Assembly (NCBI RefSeq): GCF_023093595.1
Contig: NZ_JALLIK010000099.1
Coordinates: 27,144-91,143 of the forward strand
Length of the DNA stretch: 64,000 bases
Source: Thauera aromatica_A
GTDB lineage: Bacteria > Pseudomonadota > Gammaproteobacteria > Burkholderiales > Rhodocyclaceae
Direction: 5' to 3'
Positions within the stretch are counted from its first letter, which is position 1. Every line of letters starts with the position of its first letter. The notes beneath the pieces are model-generated. The model was not told where the DNA came from, searched no databases, and saw only the letters and a list, made by a program, of their open reading frames with translations. The translations under genes were made by a program, and so were the position numbers. Shown in pieces: positions 50,764 to 58,774 of this stretch.

Positions 50764-51394
50764 TCACCACCTGGGTAGGGGCGTCGTCGCCGAAGGCGCG
50801 ACGCAGGGTGTGTAGCACGCTGCGCAGATTGTCGCTGCTGTCCTGCTCGTGGCCCCAGACCGCGATCTCCAGCTCGCGCCGGGAGAACACGCGCTCGGGC
50901 TGCGAGAGCAGTTCGGCGACCAGACGCAGGGCTTTCGGGGGCAGTGCGAGGAGACGGCCCTGCAGCCGCACCTCCTGTGTTGCGGCCTTGAACTCCAGCT
51001 CGCCGTGGTGCAGCACCGGATCGGCCGGGCGGGCGGTGCTGCGCCGCGCCAGCGCCAGCAGGCGCACTTCGAGCTCCTGTAGCGCAAAGGGCTTCACCAG
51101 GTAATCGTCGCTGCCGGCCTCGAAGCCGAGGAGCTTGTCTTCCAGCGCGTCGCGCGCGGTCAGCACCAGGATCGGTGTTGCGCGGCCCTCGGCCCGCAGC
51201 CGGCGGGCGAGCACGAGGCCGTCGCCGTCGGGGAGGTTGCGGTCCAGGACCAGCGCATCGAACGGGGCGCGTGCGAGCAAGGCCGATGCCGTCGCGATCG
51301 AGTCGGCGTAATCGCACTGGTGGCCGCGTGCCTCCAGGTACTCGTAGATGTTCTCGGCGATCGTGCGGTCGTCTTCGATGATGAGCAGGTGCAT
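50726..51394 (-). CDS. OmpR-family response regulator (PmrA/QseB-like)
   Basis: 222 residues. The receiver has acidic residues Asp8-Asp9, phosphoacceptor Asp51 in LVLDRNLPDGDG, and the conserved Lys in YLVKPF. The C-terminal winged helix has VFSRRELEIAVWGHEQDSSD and LRSVLHTLRRAFG. The genes are translated regulator first, then kinase. Direct repeats with an 11-base period in neighbouring promoters are plausible targets. Confidence 0.94.
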   Translation of the reverse strand: MHLLIIEDDRTIAENIYEYLEARGHQCDYADSIATASALLARAPFDALVLDRNLPDGDGLVLARRLRAEGRATPILVLTARDALEDKLLGFEAGSDDYLVKPFALQELEVRLLALARRSTARPADPVLHHGELEFKAATQEVRLQGRLLALPPKALRLVAELLSQPERVFSRRELEIAVWGHEQDSSDNLRSVLHTLRRAFGDDAPTQVVNVHGLGYKLVTR

Positions 51395-51432
51395 CGGTCT
51401 GGATGGGTTCGGGTTGATGGAGCGGGCGATGC

Positions 51433-52329
51433 TCAGACCGGGCCCGCTGCGGTGCTTCGGGCAGCGGTGGAGGGTATCGGTTCGAGGTGGGTCGAGAGAC
51501 GGGTTCCGGTCCGCTCCTGCACGGCGCGCTCGAGCGTGTCGGCAACTGCGTGGGCATCGGCCACGGTCCAGTCTCCGGGAACGCACAGCTCTACGTGGGC
51601 GAAGTGTACCGCGCCCGCGGCACGGGTCGTGAGCTTGGCATGGAAGCATCCCGGCGGTGACGCTTCGCCGAGGGCGCGCTCGATCGCGGCGACGTCCGCG
51701 TCGGATAGTGTGCGGTCCATCAGGCCGTCGATCGAGCGCCGCATCAATTCCCCGCCCTCGCGCAGGATGTTGAGTGCGACGGCGCCGGCGACGACGGGGT
51801 CGAGCCAGTTCCAGCCGGTCGCGCCGGCCAGGCCGACGCCGCAGACCACGCCGGCGGTCGTCCATACGTCCGCCATCAGGTGGCGCGCATCGGCCTCGAG
51901 CGCCAGCGAGCGGTGTGCGCGACCGACCTGGAGCAGCACGCGCGCGACGAGGAAATTGACCAGGCTCGCGCCGACGGACAGCAAGGTGCCGACGCCGAGG
52001 TCGCCGATCGGCAGCGGATTGAGCAGGCGCTCGCCGGCAGTGAGCAGGATGACCAGCGCGGCGATGAAGATCAGGCCGCCTTCGAAGGCAGCGGAGAAAT
52101 ATTCGGCCTTGCCGTGGCCGTACTGGTGGTCGTCGTCGGCGGGCTGCCGCGCGTACGACACCATCCACAGGGCAAAGCCGGCCCCGGCCAGGTTGACCAC
52201 CGATTCGAGCGCGTCGGACAGGTAGCCGATCGAGCCGGTGAGCCACCAGGCGCCGGTTTTCATCGCAATCGTGATCAGCGCCGCAGCGAGCGAGAGCAGC
52301 AACGCCTGGCGCGGGGTGAAGGCTTTCAT
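51433..52329 (-). CDS. Cation diffusion facilitator family metal efflux protein
   Basis: 298 residues: six membrane helices and a cytoplasmic C-terminal domain. SIGYLSDALESVVNLAG holds the first metal-site Asp, DDDHQYGHGKAEYFSA the family signature, and LEADARHLMADVWTT the second HxxxD site. It exports Zn, Fe, Cd or similar ions in exchange for protons; specificity cannot be read from the sequence. ATG 52329 is the family start. It lies 38 bases upstream of the response regulator, possibly in one transcript. Confidence 0.93.
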   Translation of the reverse strand: MKAFTPRQALLLSLAAALITIAMKTGAWWLTGSIGYLSDALESVVNLAGAGFALWMVSYARQPADDDHQYGHGKAEYFSAAFEGGLIFIAALVILLTAGERLLNPLPIGDLGVGTLLSVGASLVNFLVARVLLQVGRAHRSLALEADARHLMADVWTTAGVVCGVGLAGATGWNWLDPVVAGAVALNILREGGELMRRSIDGLMDRTLSDADVAAIERALGEASPPGCFHAKLTTRAAGAVHFAHVELCVPGDWTVADAHAVADTLERAVQERTGTRLSTHLEPIPSTAARSTAAGPV

Positions 52330-52333
52330 CGGC

Positions 52334-52786
52334 TCAGAGGGCTGTCGGTCGGGGGTCGGCGCATCCCAGGGTTTGCAGCAGCACATCGTAAAGACGATGG
52401 TCCTCTTCCAGCCGCCGGACGGCGAGTTGGCGGGCATCGATGTGGGTGGCGTTGCGCATCAGTGACAAAGCATCGCGCATGTCGCTCAGCAGCAGGCTGG
52501 CTTGGGCCCGCGGCGTCCGCTGCGCGGGCAGATTCGCGCGCAAGACGTCGAGGTGCGCGCCGAGTTCGAGGGCCAGCTTCGCTTCGCCAGCGGATGCCGG
52601 CGCTTGCCCGGCCCGATCGGCCTGCGCCGCGCGCAAATGCGCGTTCACGGCATCGATCTCGTGGCGAACCGATGCGCAGGTTTCCTGTGGAAGGGATGAC
52701 GGTTCGTCCGCTGCGGCGTGCGCTTGCAGGACGCTGCCGGCGACGAGCACGGACAGCAGCGAGGCGCGTAAAAAGGCGGTCTTCAT
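52334..52786 (-). CDS. Small periplasmic protein of unknown function
   Basis: About 150 residues from ATG 52786 with GGAG upstream. It has a signal peptide (MKTAFLRASLLSVLVAGSV, cleaved near AHA-AD) and a helical mature part with two Cys (in QETCASVRHE and near the C-terminus in TLGCADP). No family recognised. It lies 4 bases upstream of the cation efflux gene, so it is probably co-transcribed with it and the two-component genes. Confidence 0.65.
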   Translation of the reverse strand: MKTAFLRASLLSVLVAGSVLQAHAAADEPSSLPQETCASVRHEIDAVNAHLRAAQADRAGQAPASAGEAKLALELGAHLDVLRANLPAQRTPRAQASLLLSDMRDALSLMRNATHIDARQLAVRRLEEDHRLYDVLLQTLGCADPRPTAL

Positions 52787-52833
52787 GGGAATGGCTCCGT
52801 GGTCAGGAAAGGCGGGAGCGTGGCCCATTCATC

Positions 52834-52852
52834 CTGAACCGGAGCTGAACCG
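52834..52852. repeat. Tandem CTGAACCG repeat with 11-base period in the divergent control region
   Basis: CTGAACCG at 52834-52841 and again at 52845-52852, start to start 11 bases. It lies between the periplasmic-protein gene (minus) and the SHP cytochrome gene (plus), 48 and 158 bases from their starts. This is a candidate OmpR-family site for the regulator encoded 1.4 kb away. Confidence 0.5.
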
Positions 52853-53009
52853 CGGCTTCCGCCCCTCGCCGCCGCACGCGCGTCGTGCGTTCAGCTTCGA
52901 TTCATTCGCGCCCTTGCACACTGGGCACCCGATTCCGGACGAATGGCGGACGAGTGGCATCCGGCCTGCCCGTCCGGTCGAGTTTCCGACCCGGATCAAG
53001 GAGCGAACC

Positions 53010-53426
53010 ATGAACTGCAAATTCCGCACGATCGCATTGTCGTGCTGCATCGGCGCGAGTGCCGGGGCGCTGGCGGCCCCGCCCGCCGATCTGATCACCC
53101 GCTATGCGGCCGAGGCGCGTGCCGCCGACCCCGCTTTCGCCGGCTTCTCGGCCGATCGTGGCGAAACCCTGCATCGCACCCGCCACGCCGGTGGCAAGCC
53201 CGATACCCCGGCGTGCACCTCATGTCATGGCGATGATGCGCGCGCCCCCGGCCGGACCCGCACCGGCAAAGGCATCGAGCCGATGGCGGCGTCGGTGGCG
53301 GCATCCCGCTACACCGATCCGGCGAAGGTCGAGAAATGGTTCAAGCGCAACTGCACCGAGGTGCTGGGCCGCGAGTGCAGCGCACGCGAGAAGGGCGACT
53401 GGCTCGCCTGGATGGCGACGCAGTAA
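53010..53426 (+). CDS. shp: SHP-type monohaem cytochrome c (DUF1924 family)
   Basis: 138 residues with a signal peptide (about 1-23, ending ALA-AP). Haem is attached at Cys69-x2-Cys72-His73 (CTSCH). The C-terminal FKRNCTEVLGREC provides the Asn and disulfide pair known from the sphaeroides haem protein, where Asn is a displaceable haem ligand that lets O2 or NO bind. AAGGAG at 52998-53003 precedes the ATG. First gene of an operon with a diheme cytochrome and a membrane flavocytochrome, as in Rhodobacter and Shewanella relatives. Confidence 0.9.
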   Translation: MNCKFRTIALSCCIGASAGALAAPPADLITRYAAEARAADPAFAGFSADRGETLHRTRHAGGKPDTPACTSCHGDDARAPGRTRTGKGIEPMAASVAASRYTDPAKVEKWFKRNCTEVLGRECSAREKGDWLAWMATQ

Positions 53427-53448
53427 GCACCGATCACGGAGATTCCCC

Positions 53449-53940
53449 ATGAAAACCGTTCCCTTTCGTCCGCTCGCCCTCGGTGTCGCCGTGCTCGCCG
53501 TGACCGTACTGCTTTTCGGCCGTGCCCGGGCCGGAGACCAGGATTACTACCCGCCGGTGACCGACAAGCTCACGCTGCAGGAGTGCGGCAGCTGCCATCT
53601 CGCCTTTCCGCCATCGATGCTGCCGGCGGCATCGTGGCAACGCATGATGGGTGAACTGGCGAATCATTTCGGCGACGACGCCAGCGTCGATGCCGACACC
53701 GCCGCCGCGATCACCCGTTACCTGACCGATCGTGCGGGCGATGCCTCGGGCCGGGCCGGCAAGCTGCTGCGCGGTCTGCGCCCGGGCGAAGCGCCGCTTC
53801 GCATCACCGAGCTGCCGAAATGGGTGCACGAGCACGACGAGGTGCCGAAATCCGACTGGACGCGCAAGGATGTGGGGAGCAAGGCCAACTGCGGCGCGTG
53901 CCACCTCGATGCCGAGAAAGGCTATTTCGAGGACGATTGA
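53449..53940 (+). CDS. dhc: Diheme cytochrome c (DHC), electron donor to SHP
   Basis: 163 residues with a signal peptide (about 1-28). Two haem sites: Cys46-x2-Cys49-His50 (CGSCH) near the mature N-terminus and Cys148-x2-Cys151-His152 (CGACH) near the C-terminus. The spacing and the LAFPPSMLPAASWQRMM stretch match the DHC family that passes electrons to SHP. It sits 22 bases after shp and 12 before the membrane protein. Confidence 0.9.
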   Translation: MKTVPFRPLALGVAVLAVTVLLFGRARAGDQDYYPPVTDKLTLQECGSCHLAFPPSMLPAASWQRMMGELANHFGDDASVDADTAAAITRYLTDRAGDASGRAGKLLRGLRPGEAPLRITELPKWVHEHDEVPKSDWTRKDVGSKANCGACHLDAEKGYFEDD

Positions 53941-53952
53941 GGGGAGGGGGCC

Positions 53953-55281
53953 GTGAAACGCTTTTTATCTGCCTTCCTCGCTCTGGTGACTCTGGCATGG
54001 GGCTGGGCGCTGCTGTCGGCGCCGGGTCCCGCCGGTGCGGGGCCGGGCAATCCGTGGGCGGTGCGCGAACATGCGCTGACGCTCACCGGGCTGTGGTCCT
54101 TGGCCTTGATGTCCCTGGCGATGGTGCTCGCTACCCGGCCGGCCTGGCTGGAGCGCCCTTTCGGCGGCATGGACCGCATCTACCGCGTCCACAAATGGGC
54201 GGGCATCCTGGCGATCGGCTTTGCCGCGCTGCACTGGCTGGTCGAGATGTCGGCCGGCGTGATCAAGGCGGTCTTCGGCCGCGAAGGCCGCCTGCCCAAG
54301 GATCGTGGCGGCGACTTCCTGGAGGCGATGCGCGACCTTGCCGAGGAACTCGGCGAGTTCGCGGTCTATGCGCTGTTGGCGATGCTGGTGCTGACGCTAT
54401 GGAAGCGCTTTCCGTTCAGGATCTGGCGTTACCTGCATAAAGTGATGCCGGCGCTGTATCTGGTGCTGGCCTTTCATGCCGCCTCCCTGGCGCCGCTCGA
54501 TTACTGGGGGCGGCCGGTCGGTGTCCTGCTTGCGCTGCTGATCGCCGCCGGCGTGGCTGCCAGCGGGCTCGCCCTGGCGGGCCGGATCGGCCACCGCCGT
54601 CGCGTCGGCGGCGTGGTGGAGTCGGTCCGTGAATCCGGCCCGGGCCTCACCCAGGTCACCTGTTTCCTGGACGAGGGTTGGCGCGGGCATCGCCCCGGGC
54701 AATTCGCCTTTGCCACCTTCGACCGCCTCGAGGGCGCTCATCCGTTCACGATCGCCGGCGCCGATCGTGGCGACCGCCGCGTCACTTTCGAGATCAAGGC
54801 GCTGGGCGACTACACCCGGGGCCTGGCCCGGCGGCTCGAGGCGGGCCAGGCGGTGGACGTCGAGGGACCGTATGGCTGCTTCGAGCTGCAGCGCGGACGA
54901 GGCCGGCGGGGCCAGGCGTGGGTTGCCGGCGGGATCGGCGTGACCCCCTTCCTCTCCTGGCTGGAGGCCTTGCAGGCGAGACCGGAGCAGGCGCCCGACG
55001 TGGACTTCTATTACTGCGTGCGCGACCGTGCCGCGGATCCATTCGTCGCCCGCCTCGAAATCTTGTGCGCGGCGCTGCCGTCGGTGCGGCTGCACGTCAT
55101 CAGCAGCATGCACAACGAAAGCCTGAGCGCGGAAGTCCTGGGAGAGCGCATGGGGAAAAAGGAGGCGCTCGAAGTCTGGTTCTGCGGGCCGCAGGGCCTC
55201 GCCGAGCGGCTGCGCAAGGGGTTCCGTAGCATGGGTGCGAGCGGCATCCGCTTCCATCAGGAAGCGTTCGAGATGCGCTGA
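53953..55281 (+). CDS. Membrane ferric-reductase-like flavocytochrome b (FNR-type C-terminus)
   Basis: 442 residues from a GTG start with a GGGGAGGGGG ribosome site. The N-terminal 205 residues have about six helices of the ferric reductase/NOX b-type cytochrome fold with paired His (RVHKWAGILAIGFAALHWLV and YLHKVMPALYLVLAFHAA). The C-terminus is a ferredoxin-NADP reductase-like unit: HPFTIAG (FAD), VAGGIGVTPFLSWLEAL (NAD(P)H) and WFCGPQGLAERLR. It would bring electrons from NAD(P)H across the membrane to DHC and SHP. Confidence 0.92.
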   Translation: MKRFLSAFLALVTLAWGWALLSAPGPAGAGPGNPWAVREHALTLTGLWSLALMSLAMVLATRPAWLERPFGGMDRIYRVHKWAGILAIGFAALHWLVEMSAGVIKAVFGREGRLPKDRGGDFLEAMRDLAEELGEFAVYALLAMLVLTLWKRFPFRIWRYLHKVMPALYLVLAFHAASLAPLDYWGRPVGVLLALLIAAGVAASGLALAGRIGHRRRVGGVVESVRESGPGLTQVTCFLDEGWRGHRPGQFAFATFDRLEGAHPFTIAGADRGDRRVTFEIKALGDYTRGLARRLEAGQAVDVEGPYGCFELQRGRGRRGQAWVAGGIGVTPFLSWLEALQARPEQAPDVDFYYCVRDRAADPFVARLEILCAALPSVRLHVISSMHNESLSAEVLGERMGKKEALEVWFCGPQGLAERLRKGFRSMGASGIRFHQEAFEMR

Positions 55282-55332
55282 AGGCCCGCTGGCGGCTGCA
55301 CGTGCCTGCGGTTGGGCGGCGCGGCCCCGGCA

Positions 55333-56784
55333 TCAGGCGGCGGGTAATTCGGCGTCCAGCCAGCGGTGCAGGGCGCTGCCCGCCGGCCAGTTGCGCAGCA
55401 GGCGGGCACGATCGCGCCGCCAGGCGCGGGCGTGGGCCGCGGCGCTGCGGTGCTGGCGCAGGGCGTCGAGGTCGATGACGACGATGCGGCCTTCATGCCA
55501 CAGCAGGTTGCTGGCCTTGAGGTCGCCGTGCGAGATGCGCTCGCGGTGCAGGGTGGCGAACAGCTGGCGCAGGGCCTCGGCTTCGGCCGCGGGCGGGGCG
55601 CGATCGACATGCGGGGCGAGGTGCTCGAGCAGGTTCCGCCCCGGGCACCAGGCGTTGACCAGCCAGGCGCGCCGGCGCAGCGGGCCGAGGCGCTCTTCGA
55701 CCAGGGCCAGCGGCGCCGGTGTGGCGATGCCGAGAAAGGCGAGGCGGTGGCCGGCGACCCAGGAATGGGCGGCGCGGCTCGGACGCCAGGCGCGTGACAG
55801 CGCGTGGCCGGCATTCTTGATGTTGTAGCGCTTGATCACCAGCGCCTGGCCGGCGATTTCGGTACGCGCCACCGTGCATGTGCCGCCGTCCTTGAGCAGC
55901 TGGCCGGCGGCGAGGGCGCGGTCGGGGTCGGTGAGCAGGGGGGCGAGCGCTTCGGCCTGGTCGCGCACTACGGCGCTGAAGCGGTCGAGGCGCTGTTCCA
56001 CCCGGAACAGGGTGCAGTCGCGCAGGACCTTGCCGAGAAAGGCCTGCAGGCGGGCGCTGCGGGTGGCGGCGATGCGGGCGCGCAGGGCGGGGACGTCGAG
56101 TGCGGGCAGGGCATCGTCGGCGCTGTGCCAGGCCTCGACCAGGCGCGGGAGGTGGGCGTCCCACGCCGCCGGCAGCTGCGCGGCGAGGATGGCGAAGTTG
56201 GCCGCGGCCTGGGCGGCATCGAGCGGCCGCCCGGGGCGCAGAGCGCGCACCGCGTCGCCGTCGATCACCAGCAGGTGGCCGCCGTGGACCAGGAAGTTGC
56301 CCAGATGCAGGTCGTCCTGCACCAGGCCGCGGGCGTGGAGGCGGCCGAGCAGGGTGAACGCGGGGGCGAGCACGGCGAGGGCGCGCACGCTGCCGGCCGC
56401 TTCGGCGGCCTCCGCCTCCCAGCGTGCGGCGAGGCTGTCGGCGCCGTCGAGAAAGGCGGTGAGCAGGGCGTGGCCGCCGTTTTCCAGGGGAGCCGCGGCG
56501 AGCAGCGCCGGAGTGGGGAGGGCGGCGGCGGCGGCGAGGGCCTCGATGCCGCTGCGTTCGCGCTGCCAGTGGCGGGCGCTGGCGGGGGCGATGAAGAGCT
56601 TGGCGAGCACGCGGCGGCCTTCGAACTCGGCCTCGCCGACCAGGCGCTTGCCCGGCAGCACGCGCAGCAGGCGGTGCACCGTGAGGCTGCGGCCGTCGGC
56701 CAGCTGGACGCGTAGCGGCAGGACCGGGTGGCGGCCTGCCGCCCGCAGCGCCGCGGCCGTCTGCAGCGGGGCCGGCGTGCTCAT
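55333..56784 (-). CDS. Two-domain LPS-kinase-like protein (tandem WaaP/BUD32-type kinases)
   Basis: 483 residues with two kinase-like halves. The first has RRVLAKLFIAP (N-lobe Lys), LHARGLVQDDLHLGNFLVH and LLVIDGDAVRAL. The second has VARTEIAGQALVIKRYNIKN, LFATLHRERISHGDLKASNL and IVVIDLDALRQH, with a full HxD...N and DLD. The first loop reads QDD instead of HxD. ATG 56784 overlaps the waaP stop (ATGA). It is the last gene of the inner-core operon, and probably phosphorylates a core sugar; the first half may be regulatory. Position and motifs support a LPS role, by inference. Confidence 0.88.
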   Translation of the reverse strand: MSTPAPLQTAAALRAAGRHPVLPLRVQLADGRSLTVHRLLRVLPGKRLVGEAEFEGRRVLAKLFIAPASARHWQRERSGIEALAAAAALPTPALLAAAPLENGGHALLTAFLDGADSLAARWEAEAAEAAGSVRALAVLAPAFTLLGRLHARGLVQDDLHLGNFLVHGGHLLVIDGDAVRALRPGRPLDAAQAAANFAILAAQLPAAWDAHLPRLVEAWHSADDALPALDVPALRARIAATRSARLQAFLGKVLRDCTLFRVEQRLDRFSAVVRDQAEALAPLLTDPDRALAAGQLLKDGGTCTVARTEIAGQALVIKRYNIKNAGHALSRAWRPSRAAHSWVAGHRLAFLGIATPAPLALVEERLGPLRRRAWLVNAWCPGRNLLEHLAPHVDRAPPAAEAEALRQLFATLHRERISHGDLKASNLLWHEGRIVVIDLDALRQHRSAAAHARAWRRDRARLLRNWPAGSALHRWLDAELPAA

Positions 56785-57635
56785 TCGCGTGCCTCCGGGG
56801 CGTACTTGCGCAGGTAGCGTGCGTGCAGCTTGTCCGCGCGCCGTGCCAGGCTGCGCAGCAGCGCCGCCTCGCGGCGCAGGGTGGCGCGCAGCGGCCCCGG
56901 GAAGTAGGCGCGCAGAAAGCGCAGCAGGTCGCGCCGGGTGAGGCCGATCTCGAGCGCGGAAAAATACAGCCCGGCCAGGTCCTTGTCGCGCCAGCGCCGC
57001 GGCGTGCGGCGGCGGACCTGGCTGCGGTGGAGGTCGATCAGCGACAGGTGCAGCGCAGCGGGGGTGGGCGGCGGCGCGGTGTGGAGGAGGAAATGGCAGA
57101 GGTAGAAGTCGCGGTGGTTCATGCCGCCTTCGTGCATGCGCCGGGCCATCTCGGCGACGCGCTCGATCATGGCGCGCTTGAGCGCGGGCGGCGGCGGGTG
57201 GGCCGGCCAGTCGCGGCAGTAGTCTTCCAGGCTCACGGTCGGCGCGAGCGCCTCGGTGATGATGAACGAATGCTGGCGGGCGGGGTTGCGGCCGCGCTCG
57301 CCGAAGGCCACGGCGCGCATCGTGGCGACGCCGACGTCGCCCAGGCGGGCGATGGCACGCCACTCGTTGCGTGCGCCGAGCACCGGTAGGCGCAGCGAGA
57401 GCAGGTTCTTGAAGATTTCGCCCCAGCCCACGCCGCGGTGGATCTTGACGAAGTAGGCGCGGCCGCCGACTTCGGTGCGCAGCGTGCGCCGGCCTTCGAG
57501 TTCGCGGAACACCTCGCCCTGCAGCGCCTCGACCGCGGCGAACGGGTCGCGCCCCTGCCACAGGCTGCGGAAGGGCTCGTCGACGAAGAGGGTGGCGGTC
57601 GCGGCGCGGGCCGTGGTGGAGGCGGGCGGTGTCAT
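56781..57635 (-). CDS. waaP: LPS core heptose(I) kinase WaaP (RfaP)
   Basis: 284 residues. It phosphorylates the first heptose of the inner core. Marks: RAYFVKIHRGVGWGEIFKNL (ATP-site Lys and the WaaP-specific loop), NEWRAIARL, SFIITEAL (hinge), MNHRDFYLCHFLLH (catalytic HRDFYxxH) and LSLIDLHRSQVRRR (metal Asp). It overlaps waaG and the two-domain kinase gene by 4 bases each. Confidence 0.95.
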   Translation of the reverse strand: MTPPASTTARAATATLFVDEPFRSLWQGRDPFAAVEALQGEVFRELEGRRTLRTEVGGRAYFVKIHRGVGWGEIFKNLLSLRLPVLGARNEWRAIARLGDVGVATMRAVAFGERGRNPARQHSFIITEALAPTVSLEDYCRDWPAHPPPPALKRAMIERVAEMARRMHEGGMNHRDFYLCHFLLHTAPPPTPAALHLSLIDLHRSQVRRRTPRRWRDKDLAGLYFSALEIGLTRRDLLRFLRAYFPGPLRATLRREAALLRSLARRADKLHARYLRKYAPEARE

Positions 57636-58774
57636 CGTCGGGCGGCGGCGGCGTCGGCCGCAGGCTGCAGGATCCAGTCGGCGGCGCGTTCGGGCAGGCT
57701 GTAGAGGTCGGCGCGGGCGGCGAAGGCGAGGCCGTTGGCCTGCCAGCGGCGGCGGTCGTCGTCGGCAGAGAGCATTTCGGCGAGGCGGAGGTCGAGCGCG
57801 CCCTGCTCGAACGGGCTGGGAACGACGCGGCCGGCATCGGCGTCGGTGATGTAGTGGGCGTAGCCGCAGACCGCGGTGGTGAGCACCGGCAGACCGGCGA
57901 CGATGGCTTCGAGCAGCACGGTGCCGGTGTTCTCGTTGTAGGCGGGGTGGATCAACAGATCGGCGCCGAGCAAAAAGCGCGGCACGTCGCTGCGGCCCTT
58001 CAGGAACTGCACATGCTCGGCCAGGCCCAGGGCGATGGCCTGCAGCTTGAACGGCTTGGGGTCATCCTGGCCGATCACCATCAGCCGGGTGCGCCGGCGC
58101 AGGGCCTCGGGCAGCGCGGCGAGCGCCTTGAGGCTGCGGTCCACGCCCTTGGTCTTGAACCCGGAGCCGATCTGGACCAGCAGCAGGACGTCGTCGGCGA
58201 GGCCGAACTCCTGGCGGAAGGCGGCGCGGATCTCGCCCGCGTTCGCCGGCGCGCGTCGATCCGGCGCAATGCCGGGCGGCAGCAGATGGAAGCGCCGTTC
58301 TGGCGTGCCGTAGTGGTGCACGAACAGCGGCTGCTGCACGGCGGAGATCATCAGGATCTCCGTTCGGCTGTCGGCGCCGAACACCGCGCGCTCGTAGGCG
58401 GCGAAGTGGCGGTAGCGCCCGCCCAGGCGGTAGAGCGGGTTGCGCAGGGTGCGCGCCTTGTCCTCGAAGCAGGGGTCGGCGGCGTAATAGACGTCCAGCC
58501 CCGGCATCTTGTTGAAGCCGATCACGCGCTCGGCGGGGCGGCGGGCGAGGTCGGCCTGCACCCAGTCGGTGTACTTGCGGTAGCGGCGGTGGTTGAACAG
58601 TGCGCGCACCGGCACCTGCACGACCTCGAAGGCGGGCGGCACTTCGCCCTGCCATTCCAGCACATAGACCCGGATCGCGTGGCCGCGCGCCTGGCAGGCC
58701 TGGGCGATGCGCAGGAAGTCGCGCTGCATGCCGCCGAAGGGGAAGTACTTGTACAGGCAGAAGGCGAGCTGCAT
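57632..58774 (-). CDS. waaG: LPS core glucosyltransferase I WaaG (RfaG)
   Basis: 380 residues, GT-B fold, family 4. The start MQLAFCLYKYFPFGGMQRDF is the WaaG signature. VQIGSGFKTKGVDRSLKALA and HPAYNENTGTVLLEAIVAGL form the donor site. It adds the first outer-core hexose to heptose II. TGATG overlap with waaC, ATGA overlap with waaP. Confidence 0.95.
   Translation of the reverse strand: MQLAFCLYKYFPFGGMQRDFLRIAQACQARGHAIRVYVLEWQGEVPPAFEVVQVPVRALFNHRRYRKYTDWVQADLARRPAERVIGFNKMPGLDVYYAADPCFEDKARTLRNPLYRLGGRYRHFAAYERAVFGADSRTEILMISAVQQPLFVHHYGTPERRFHLLPPGIAPDRRAPANAGEIRAAFRQEFGLADDVLLLVQIGSGFKTKGVDRSLKALAALPEALRRRTRLMVIGQDDPKPFKLQAIALGLAEHVQFLKGRSDVPRFLLGADLLIHPAYNENTGTVLLEAIVAGLPVLTTAVCGYAHYITDADAGRVVPSPFEQGALDLRLAEMLSADDDRRRWQANGLAFAARADLYSLPERAADWILQPAADAAAARR

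Noticed and set aside
52334..52828. Start of the periplasmic protein at 52828
   Set aside because: That start puts 14 non-hydrophobic residues before a clear signal peptide, and the ATG at 52786 has its own GGAG.
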